NCBI RefSeq assembly: GCF_000143415.4
Contig: NW_003314323.1
Span: 314,499 to 378,498 of the forward strand
DNA length: 64,000 nucleotides
Reading direction: 5' to 3'
Source: Selaginella moellendorffii
Lineage: Eukaryota > Streptophyta > Lycopodiopsida > Selaginellales > Selaginellaceae
Shown here: positions 33,871 through 43,611 of the stretch, piece by piece
How positions within the stretch are numbered: position 1 is the stretch's first letter
Layout of the letters: every line of letters starts with the position of its first letter
Translations under genes and position numbers: made by a program
Notes under the pieces: generated by a model
The model's database searches: none
What the model was told of the DNA's origin: nothing
What the model saw: the letters and a program-made list of their open reading frames with translations, nothing else

Positions 33871-36800
33871 ATGCCACAACAGAAGAAGCGTGCCGGTCAA
33901 CCTCAATGGACCCGTTCTCCAGGAAAACGACTAGATCGTTGTGCTAGATTCACTAGAGACACCTCACAAGTTCAAAGCGCTACTTTGGAGGAAGACCATG
34001 GTGGGAGCAGTGGTGTCCAGATCCAAGTAATGGTTGATCCTGATCCAAGTGTTAGCATGCAAGAGCTAGATGGTTCTAGAGAGCGTGGAAATGCAGAAGC
34101 TAGCTATAGCACAAGAGAGGCTGCTGGTGGTAGTGCCATAGGTGGTGGTGTGGAACTTGGTGGCAGAAATGAGGCACCAGGTGCTATAGGTGGTGGGGCA
34201 GATATTGGTGGTGGAAATGGTGGACATGCTGCTGCTCCTGAAGGTCATAGAAATGAGGTGGTAACTATGCTAGAGGCTGACACGATCTTGAATGAGCGAG
34301 TATGCGAGACTATTGTCCAGGCTCAAGAACGAACTATCAGCAGGGTGTTAGGTGAAATGGCTTGGAAAGGATCCCAACATCTTGAGATTCCACTTTGCCG
34401 TCTTAAGCAGAGTCATTGGGTGCGCTCAGCCCACGACCTCAACATGGCTATTATACCTCTTTCACAGAGGTTGGATTCAAGCACACTGCTAGATCATTTA
34501 TTGTGTCGTCATCATTCCCCGGAACAAATCGCATAGACATAGTTACTCATGAGATTGAGCAGACTTGGGATCAAATATGGCAAAGGAAATCTTAGGAGTT
34601 TGATACTTTGATGGCATGCCATAAGGAGACACAAGCCTTTGTAGGCCGGATGTTCTTCATTATTGATGGAAACCACTGGTGGCTTGCGTTTTGGAGGTGT
34701 ATCCAAGAGAAGTTCCAGGACAATGACAAACGACATATTTGTGTTCCAATAACACTTGTGGAGCCACAAGATCGAAACCAAGCTGTGAGGCTTAACTTGG
34801 CATGTCACAAAATCAACATGTAAGAATCTTTTACTTGTAACCTTTGTTCTCACCAACTATGTTACAGGCTTAATCAGTTTGCTTTCCAAGCACATACCTT
34901 GGTCCATGATATCGAGCACTTTCAATATGTTGGCATGCTTTCTCTTGACGAAATCTAAATGTTGTATAGTCGTGAAGTTATGGAAGCGGTTCAAGCAAAG
35001 CTTGTAGCACGTAAAGGGCAAGAGTTGCTTACTTGGTATTAGGTGCCTATGGATTTTTTGGTTGCAGTCTGGGCAAAGGTATCCTTTTCTTGCATGAACT
35101 TGTGTTTTCTACACACAAGTTTTTCTTTTAGCCAATTGTCAAGGCAAAGCAAAACTCATATTTGAAGATTACGCACGTGATGGATGAGGTGCAAAAGAAT
35201 CTTGAACTGTGACAAATTGAGCAGCGCATTTTGAACTCAAAAAAATCAAAGGTGAAGAAGCTACTTGCAATTGCAGACATTCGCCGTGATAAAGATTGGT
35301 TGGATTGCATTGTAGAGATATGCTCTCGTGGCAGTAAGTTAATCCCTTTTATCTTTCTCATTCCACTTTGAAATCCTTGTCCTTGCAGGAAATGGTAAAG
35401 CACCTGAAGAATTAATCTATAACATCACAAAAAGCAAGCTCTCCTTCAACAAACAAACCTCTTGCTTGGAACTCCTCACACTTGACATCGTAACAATGAT
35501 AAAAAGTTGGAGAGCAAACTTGAGAATGTGATGAAGGAGAAACTCTATATCACTCAGAGTATTGCAGCTGTTGAGAAGCTACTTCAAGTATAGGATACAA
35601 AGTTCCTTACTAGTGCCCGCACCGGCATAACATTTCCAGAATATGTCTGAGCTTCCCTTTAAGAGCTTGGGGATGGATGGCTTCCTGATGGCAGCTCAAA
35701 CTCTATAGATTTCAAGAATTAGCCGGGCCAACCATTTTTCTCACGCTGCATGGCATATAAGTATATTGCAAGAAATTGACTTGTTTATTTAATCATGGCT
35801 CTTTTGTAGGTATTTAAATCATTGCCCAGGTGCTCTAGTGTACACAACAAGTGTTTTTCTCAAGCTCTTAACTGGTGGGAAGAAACTTAGCATATATGAG
35901 CTAGAGTTCTAGTGTTCCATTGCGCGGGAGCAAGAACTTTGTCCATAGTACTTGGAGTTGTGGAGGCAAATGCCATTGTCACCTTTTGAGCTTGATCTCT
36001 ACCTCGAGTGTCATCTAGGTTTGATGAGTAAAATTTCCCAGTAGTAACTTATGTTTCTACTTTATTGTAGAGGCACTTTTGGAGGGAGTGGAGATGCCTC
36101 AAGACAGGGACGAGATTCATATTGAGCAGACCGAAGACGAATGAGTGGAGAACCCAGCTGAAAACTCTCCTGCCCCATCTCATCCTATAGCAATTGCTCA
36201 TTCCCTAGATCCTATTGCCTCTACTCGTCCAGCCCCAACTGCTCAAAATGTACGAAGGTAGCTCCATAGTGAGGACGTCCAAGAGAGTAAGAATTTGATT
36301 TCCAATGACTTGCTTATTGTAATTTGGTTGTAGATGTCGGAGAGACCAGCCAACACTCTATACGTCGATGTACAAATGCATTCTTTCCATCCCTCCCCAC
36401 TACTATAGAGGATGACCTCCAAGAGTTATTTTCATCGGCTTCACATAAACATGTATGAAAAATAACATGTATTAACTTTAATATTTCCTGGTTTTAAACA
36501 CTATTCAAGTTCGCCTTCTTTCTCCTACGGGAAGTGTTGGCAACGTGGAAATAGTTATTGAGGACTACTTTCAACTTTCCAACAACGTGAGTTAAGAGTC
36601 TTCTATGTTCCATCGATGGATGCGAGGATTGGGAATGAACAATACTTTTGGCATCGACCTCGCATTCTTCAATCTATCTAATGGGTTACCACCTTTACAA
36701 GGTGACACTCCATTCTGGAACATCCTTCGACCGGACCATATTTCTCAAGTGGTGGATGTGGCATCCAAGGTGTTGCAATACGAGGGCATTATGATAGTCA

Positions 36801-37560
36801 TTCTTCCCCGTTCTTTATTTTGGGGAGGTCTTCTTGCAACGATGGTGGAGAATGATGACTCTAGATTGGTTGAGTTTGCATTAGACTGCCTACTCTCAAA
36901 CATCCCAGTCGAAACAAAAGGAGCAAGTGGCTGAATCCAAAAGGTTTGCATTTCCTTATTTTTCATATCTTAAATTGATTGCCTCTTTTCCTTGTAGGTT
37001 TTAGCATGGAACTACCATGCTCTCTACTGCTACTCTTGCCATCACAGTATTACACGAGTTGATGAGCGTGCAAGTTTGGCATTGCCAGGATATGATAGCT
37101 CAACAGATATCATCCCAAATGTCATTAATGAGGACCATCATATAAAGTTCCTTGGTTATCGACACTGTTCACCAAAGGCCATGCAAATCCTCTTAGAGTT
37201 GTTTTGTCCTCCTAAGAGGATTATGCTTGATGCTACAACAGGTTTTGGTTTGATGGTGCTAGCGGCTAAAGAGACTGAACATGCAGGTTTTGCACTAGAG
37301 AAGGAGAGTGCATTTGAAAGTGTTCTTGGGACATTGCATAACAGGTGATAATAAAGTATAAATTTTTCCTTATAGTAATTCCATCATGGTTGTGTATATT
37401 AGGTGGATCAATGATGTGGGTTATAATTTGCCATGTTATGCAGAAGCAATGGCACAAGCTCATACACAGTTAGAGAGCATAATATTATACGAACTCCTTC
37501 TTTTGTGGATGTGGATGCCGAGAAAGACTAAGTTTAGTTTTTTTTTTTTAGTCGAATTTT
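33871..37560 (+). pseudogene. Second transposon gene with a methyltransferase-like C-terminal part (broken)
   Basis: The ATG at 33871 begins MPQQKKRAGQPQWTRSPGKR, a basic start followed by a Gly-rich linker. A frame change near 34450 leads into FKHTARSFIVSSSFPGTNRI and GRMFFIIDGNHWWLAFW. Later text includes EHFQYVGMLSLDE, LTSARTGITFPEYV, ELGDGWLPDGSSNSIDF and CPGALVYTTSVFLKLL. At least ten in-frame stops occur (e.g. 34593, 34956, 35591, 35910). The end encodes GIDLAFFNLSNGLPPL and then, from 37076, FLGYRHCSPKAMQILLELFC, CPPKRIMLDATTGFGLMVLA and AKETEHAGFALEKE. The last pieces resemble the K-P-x2-L plus DxxxGxG...AA...E architecture that closes N6/N4 amino-methyltransferases, with a degraded DPPY-like site upstream. 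Function is inferred, not established. Confidence 0.55.
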
Positions 37561-37789
37561 TTAGTGAGTTTCTTCTTTGACTTATGATATTTATTTTCTT
37601 ATTAGATTTATATTATTTAGCTTTTTCTTGGACTGAAAATATATCTTAAGTTTTGAATAGAATTGTTGGTTCGTCCCGAACCAATCATTTAAACATCAAC
37701 TTTTGTATTTGGTGGACTATATTGACTTTCATTGACTTTCATTGACTTAAGCTCAGCTCATGAGCTTAGCTCAAAAACTACCCAGCCCT

Positions 37790-39463
37790 GGCTATGGATA
37801 ATGCTCAAGACATGGATGACAACACTCTCAATGTTCCAAAAGCTACTAGGGCAACTTTCAATGTTATAGACAACATGGAAACATCAGCCTCAATGTTGGA
37901 GAGACAACTTGATCATCATCCATGACCTGAACTTGTTATCCTTCAACACCAACATGATTAGTCTAACCATCTCATCATGCAAACCATTGGAGATGCAGCT
38001 CGGGCTGTGGTTTGAAGTGATCATCATATCTTTCATAGTCCCTAACACTTCACTCAACCACCAGATCCTCAAGAGCATCTCAAGCTGAATTCAACACTTT
38101 AAAGCTACTTCCTCACAGCAGACAAGAGATCACCACCTTGCCACAAGCTCTAATTTTTCTCACAAGGCCATGCACTTCCACCTTGAACCTTCATACCATC
38201 TTGCAGCCACATTACATGGAGAATTAATTTGCTTCAATGTCATCCTAGGCCTCCTCCAGAAATCCTTGAGGCCTTCTGAACTTGCTACAGCAAAGATAGA
38301 GTGGTCCCATCTTACACTTACTTGACAACAAAACATTGGCGGATGTGCAACTTTTGCACTAACTTTGATGACACTTTCTTCTCTAGCTTATGAGTAGTGT
38401 CATCACTCTCATATAGCCCTAGTACTATGTTAGGATCACAACTTTACATAGAGACAACACAATAAACAAACATATCAAGGTTTGCTTTCGATTTTCAAAA
38501 TAATTGGGTGCTTCATTTTGCAAATCACTAGAGCTCATATACTTTCTACTTGTGGATGACCTACACCACCACATAATGCCTCTTTGCTAGTCTTTTTCAT
38601 ACTTTCAGCCAAGTAGTCAACTTCATATGCATGTGATGCTTATTATGTGTGGCGATTTTGCAGCCGCATTGCATGGAGAACCTGGCATCTTAGGCCTCCT
38701 CTAGAACTCCTTGAAACCTCTTGAACTTGCTCTAGCAAAGACGGAATGGTCCCAGCTTGGCCATCTAATATATAGTTAAGCATAATAAATATTGATTATT
38801 TCTTCCCTAATGATTAGCTACAAACACAAACAAAGAAATTGGATTAAAATACTTCTGGTAAATGTGGTAGTTGTTGGGAAGATCCAAATAAAACTGACAA
38901 TGATATGGCAAGTTATATATAATACTAAGAATGAATAGCTATGCTGTGAGGAGTAGCTTTTGCACTCTAAGATTGCTTATATATTTTGACTTCTCTATGA
39001 TCAAATTTTTCTTAACTGGTTTTTTTCTTTCTCCTTCCCCACAATGCAACAATAGCAATCCACCTCTCGCATGGAAGCTAGGAACTTGGTGGCATTGCTT
39101 TAAAATATGGGATTGCCTTCCAATTTGTCTTGTGAGATAGCATCATAAAGTTTGAGCATTTTCAACCACATGGCTGTTCCATTGTCTCAACAACAGACCC
39201 AAGAATACCAGCATAGTCTGAGCGCTTCACCATTCCTGCCACTCTGTATTCGCCAGGATTTCTGGTGTTTGCAACATCCAAAGCCAGCTTCTCGTGCTTC
39301 CAGAAACTTCTCAAGCGTGAAAATGCGATAAGAGCTCCTTACAATCAATCCCATGGCCACACATGGGCATCAAACGGCTTTGTCACGGCCCATCTGATCG
39401 AAATTACCATATTTCTATTTTCATAGTAGTGACCAACGATGTGTGCTTTGTGTGTGTAATTGC
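37790..39463. other. Intergenic DNA with a repeated segment and a gene-like fragment
   Basis: 38200-38320 and 38655-38765 are diverged copies of one sequence (GGCCTCCTC(C/T)AGAA, then CTTGCT(A/C)(C/T)AGCAAAGA and GAATGGTCCCA or GAGTGGTCCCA). On the minus strand, 39320-39175 is open and protein-like (SFWKHEKLALDVANTRNPGE, then RVAGMVKRSDYAGILGSVVE), probably an exon fragment of an unrelated gene; I do not recognise it and see no start or flanking exons. The rest holds nothing I can support. Confidence 0.45.
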
Positions 39464-42106
39464 TTATTTCCTATGCTTGTGCTGGCTCAACCAGCAATAC
39501 CTCACAAGGTTGACAAGCGTGAGGATGACAACAATCCCCACAAAAGACGCAAGGAGCACCCTGGACAGAGTCTTCATATTCCTGCCGCGAAGGTTGTAGT
39601 TGCACGAGAGGACAAAGAGCGCACATCCATGGCCGTCCACCCTGAAAGATATGGAGTGCGTCTCTTCCACCCTCTTGCCACTCCATACTTCCTCGCCCAG
39701 GCACCGCCATCTCGTTTTGTTGTGCGCGTTGAAGATCACCGAGCTGCTGTTCGCTACCGCCAGGGACGTGTAGAACTCGTCCAGGAGCTCCTCGAGCGTG
39801 ATGGACATTTGGGTCTTCTTCGGGCTAGCATTGAAGAAGGCAACATAGACCTCTCCTGGAAGTCCAAAGTTTCTTGTTTGGTAGAAACCGAAAAAAAAAC
39901 GAGTAGTAAGTACCTGAGTGCCCGTAGGAAACCCATATCCGTGTCAAATCGTCCTCGCTCACACTGATCGCGCATCTTCCCAGGTGATCGTTCACAAGAT
40001 CGCCGGATGGTGTGAGCTTCCATGTCTGTGCAGCTTTAAGTTATGAAAATTTGGTTTTGGAACTGCTTGCAAGCTCGTTACCTGGCTAGGATGGTCGCGA
40101 CAAGGTGAAAAGTGCTCGCTTCGATTTTTCCCATGACTCCCCTTGGCATCAAGGCATGTCTTGTTGGTGTCAAAAACTCGACCAAGGTTGTGGCCGGTGT
40201 TCGTCCTGACTTCAACAAGCGTAAGGTTGATGGCCACAGTATGATTTGAGAGACTTTACCTGTTGGCGTGTGGTATCCACTTGTAGCAGCCTTCAGAGTT
40301 GTTCTTTCGTCTCCAGCATATTTGAGAACTATTGTGTGAGGTGTTCCATCTGGTATGATTCGAGCCACCACATTCAGCTACTTTGATTGTGTCAGTTGCA
40401 AATCGCAATATCTGGCAAATGAGAAAGCGTTGGTCAGAAGCTTTTGCGAACCAAAATTGTACCTCTGTATTTCCAAAGCTATTCGAGTTAATTTCAAGAA
40501 CAGTGGGATTCGTAAGAACATCAAGTGTTGTTTGGTCTAGGTGCCGCATATCCCCACCAAACATCAACGGAGATCTTGCCATGCCCCACAGCGTCATCTA
40601 CAACACGACAAAACAATACTCTTATAAGCAATACGTAAAAGTAATCAAAGGTATCACCTGTGTTTTCATTTCCGAATCGGTAAGTCTTGATGACCGATAA
40701 GGTCCATTATCTGTGTCTAAAGACTGTCGAGATTTAGAAAAAACAAAAGTAGAAACAAAGAAACGAACCTCCATCGGTGAGCCAGCCAAAAGGAAGAACA
40801 TCCAGGTCTGGCCACGAACGACCACCACCGAGACCACTCGCTCCAACAAGGCCAGAAGCCGCAAAATCCCTGTTTTCAACTAGAAAAATTAGCGATACTC
40901 CTGAAGTTCCACAGCTCTACCTCGCGATGTTAAAGGCCGGTTCCAACTCCACCCATGTATCCCAAATATGTGCTGACACACGATACAAGTTGGTCATGTT
41001 GGCTATCGCAGCAGCCATGACAGGCGTTGCGTTTTCGCCGGGTGCAATTGAGTAAACAATCTGACGACCGGTATGAAGGATAGCCTGCACCAATGCACCA
41101 AAGACTCTTGCCTGTTATTTTTTTCCACCAAAAGTATGCAACATCTACCTCAGATACAGCCACGAGCTCTTCCAAATGGAGGTCCCTTTCCCCAAAAGCG
41201 CAGTCGTGCTTAACTGCCATGCATCGGTTAGTTCTTCCAAGCCAGCTGAACAAGACGAACTTACAAGCCTTAGCTTTAGTTTGTGAATCAGTGTGAAGGG
41301 AAATCGTGTGTACTGAAATCGACGCCCCACTCAGCATACTGCCTGTATAGTGACTTGAGATAGAGTCGCCCACCATAGGAGCTTACGTTCACTCCCATGA
41401 AACTATCGGGCATGAACGAGCAATCCTGTCCCACGACCGCGATGTCGCGGGCTTTCCATTTGTATGGACTCCGACTGCCCTGTTTGGATGGATCTTAGAA
41501 CAATCACTGAACTGGAAAGAAGCCATACCTGTGATCCATAGATTGGAGTGTTTAGCTCGACAGCAGCTTTGTGGATGCCACGAATGACCGAGATTCCAAA
41601 CTTGAGACCCAGCTGATGGACGCGATCGGCAACTTCTCGAAATCCCTGGCCATTTCTCGACGAAGGCCAGCGGTCTGGATCGGGCAAAGGCCGGCCATAC
41701 GCGTCCAGTGTGTCAGTGCCACTCGTGAAAGACGAGACACCGGGTTCCACCTTCCGGAACCAGAGATTATCCACGATAACGTACTGCCGAGCGCGACAAT
41801 CTTAGCTCCAGCGACACTATCCATGGCGAAATCTTACCTCGTAGCCGAAATTCCTGAGATACTTCGACACGAGCTCTGCATTCTCCAAGAAATCTTCCTC
41901 GGAGACGGACCAGGAGTAAGAATCGAAGGAATTCCAGCCCCGAGGAGGGGTGAGCGCTCGTCCATTGTCGCCAAAGACACTGCATTGGATCGCATTTCTA
42001 CCAGACATCCAAACAGGGGAAGATCTTACTTGTTAACATCGGCTCTGATCAAGCAAGTCATCGCGAGAAAGAAGAACGTCGACGCGAGCTCCACCGCCAT
42101 CGCCAT
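39464..42106 (-). CDS. GH27 alpha-galactosidase/beta-L-arabinopyranosidase-like protein with C-terminal membrane anchor
   Basis: Thirteen exons give about 646 residues: 42106-42030, 41979-41838, 41783-41529, 41479-41314, 41213-41149, 41111-40921, 40869-40769, 40716-40658, 40597-40463, 40377-40260, 40209-40082, 40025-39914, 39855-39464. A signal peptide (AVELASTFFFLAMTCLIRAD) is followed by the GH27 barrel: TPPRGWNSFDSYSW, YAEWGVDFIKHDCAFGER with the nucleophile Asp in KHD, SIAPGENATPVM, WPDLDVLPFGWLTD and LWGMARSPLMFGGD. The domain order and C-terminal GEVYVAFFN segment match the plant APSE-type (At3g26380-like) branch that trims cell-wall or arabinogalactan sugars. After the usual end (ALFVLSCNYN) the ORF continues into VLLASFVGIVVILTLVNLVR and a basic tail, which would anchor the enzyme as a type I membrane protein. 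The exon 2 acceptor and exon 10-11 borders are less certain. Confidence 0.9.
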
Positions 42107-42270
42107 GGAACCCTAGCTTAGTCTACAGCCTATCAAACTGTAAAGAAAAACAAACCAATGGCGGGGAAGAGATCCTGGGCGCTCATCTAGAATAAAATTT
42201 CGAAATTTTGGGGGAGATTAGCTATTATACAAACGAGAAGAGCGAGCTCCCTCTTTTTTGTTTTGAATCT

Positions 42271-42736
42271 CTACTTAGACTTCTCGGCCTTGGGGCTCTT
42301 CTCGGCAGATCCAGCGCCGGAGGAAGATTTCTTGGGCAAGAGCACGCCGTGAATGTGTGGAATCACGCCTCCATGCGCGATCGTCACGCCTTGCAGGAGC
42401 TTCCCCAATTCGTCGTCGTTCCTCACGGCGAGCTGGATGTGTCTGGGGATTATCCTCGTCTTCTTGTTGTCCCTGGCGGCATTGCCAGCCAGCTCGAGAA
42501 CCTAGCGAGTCGAAATATAGGTAAGAGTCGAGAACGAGAGAGAAGAGGAAACAAACCTCCGCAGCAAGATACTCGAGAACCGCGGCGAGATAGACTGGCG
42601 CTCCACTGCCGACGCGCTTGGCATACCTCCCATTCTTGAGGTAGCGCGCTAATCTCCCCACCGGGAACTGCAAGCCCGCCCTCGCGGACTTTGAGACGCT
42701 CTTCTTCTTGCCCTTGCGCCCTCCCGCCCCGGACAT
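42271..42736 (-). CDS. Histone H2A
   Basis: Two exons (42736-42557 and 42501-42271) separated by a 55-nt intron give 136 residues. The N-terminus [20 protein letters not shown], the core [20 protein letters not shown] and [26 protein letters not shown], and [20 protein letters not shown] identify canonical H2A. It forms the H2A-H2B dimer of the nucleosome. The C-terminal tail is extended ([15 protein letters not shown]) with one SPKA motif, so it is not H2A.X (no SQ[E/D]F). It is either a plain plant H2A or a weakly H2A.W-like form. The intron falls after the AAE codons, a position known in plant H2A genes. Confidence 0.97.
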
Positions 42737-42965
42737 TTTCGATCGATTCCCGGGATGCCCTAGAGGCGCTAGAAAGCACTCCAGCTATTTAAACACCACC
42801 TCCCAAAACTTCAAATTTGAGCCAATCGGGTGTGAGGGCCCGGATCCCCATCGGACGGCCGAGAGCACCCCGCCATCCGACGGCCAGATTCCGCCGCCAT
42901 AGAAACCATTTATTTTGTTTTTTAACAAAAAAGCGCGAATCAACCCTACACGACGAGGGAATCTG

Positions 42966-43520
42966 TCAAGATCCTCCCAGGGACGACTCTTTCTCGAGAA
43001 AGGCGCACAGCTGCTCCATCACCTGGCGCCCTTTGGCGCTGTTTTGCTGGAATTTCTCGATGCAGCGCTGCTCGATCTTCTCCGCCAGCGACGCCAGCGC
43101 CGAGAGCGTGGAGCAGCGGATGTTCATCTCCTGGCGGAAGAGCGTCCAATCGGGGTTTTGGGGGTGGGGCGAGCACCAGCACTTCTCCTCCACCTCCACG
43201 AAATCCTTGAGCGTCACATTACGCGTCACGATCTGCATTGTCCGCGCCGCCGCGTCCACGCTCGATCGCTCGATGCAGTGGCACACCCTATCGCCGATGA
43301 TCCGCTGGAGCCACCAGGGGCACGGCGCGTTCACCGACACTAACCTAGTGCTCTCCAGCACGCCCGTGGCGCCGTCCACGCGACGCGCGATCGTGTCCAC
43401 GCTCAGGACGTGGGAGAGCTGAGGCTTGTTGTCCAAATCCTGGTACTTGCGCCATGTCGCCGCCGTCACGCGATCCCACGGATGCTTGTACACATGCTCT
43501 TGCTTGTATCCGCGCACCAT
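42966..43520 (-). CDS. PRELI/MSF1-domain protein
   Basis: Single-exon gene of 184 codons starting MVRGYKQEHVYKHPWDRVTA. The PRELI/MSF1 domain fills the protein: an N-terminal YKHPWDRVTAATWRKYQDLDN, a conserved SVDTIARR, APCPWWLQRIIG and the strand region NVTLKDFVEVEEKCWCSPHP. In yeast and animals Ups/PRELI/SLMO proteins shuttle phosphatidic acid or phosphatidylserine across the mitochondrial intermembrane space together with Mdm35/TRIAP1; a plant counterpart should do the same. No intron or break was seen. The gene lies 91 bp downstream of TTC27 on the same strand. Confidence 0.93.
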   Translation of the reverse strand: MVRGYKQEHVYKHPWDRVTAATWRKYQDLDNKPQLSHVLSVDTIARRVDGATGVLESTRLVSVNAPCPWWLQRIIGDRVCHCIERSSVDAAARTMQIVTRNVTLKDFVEVEEKCWCSPHPQNPDWTLFRQEMNIRCSTLSALASLAEKIEQRCIEKFQQNSAKGRQVMEQLCAFLEKESSLGGS

Positions 43521-43611
43521 TCCCCTGCCCTAGCCAAAACCCTAGCCAAGATTCCAAACTTCTGGCAAGAATCTTGTGAATATTCACGTGAATCTTCAAA
43601 AGATTCCATCG

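Larger units (their letters stand above)
29040..37789. mobile_element. Decayed ~8.75-kb TIR DNA transposon with two divergent genes
   Basis: The left end (about 29040-29074, GCCCGGGTAGGTTTTGAGCT then CATGAGTTGAGC) matches the reverse complement of the right end (about 37751-37789, GGCTGGGTAGTTTTTGAGCT, then CATGAGCTGAGC after three extra bases). Just outside, GGCTAGTGA (29031-29039) and GGCTATGGA (about 37790-37798) could be an imperfect 9-bp target duplication, the size MULEs make. The 19-nt palindrome TTGGTTCGTCCCGAACCAA lies inside both ends (29103-29121 and 37666-37684). Between them are a minus-strand transposase-like gene and a plus-strand second gene, both broken by stops and frameshifts. 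This is a non-functional copy of what appears to be a large Mutator-like element. Confidence 0.72.

Noticed and set aside
33871-36300. In-frame stop codons considered as evidence of a recoded genetic code or readthrough
   Set aside because: All three stop types occur along with frameshifts in a transposon relic; simple decay explains them.
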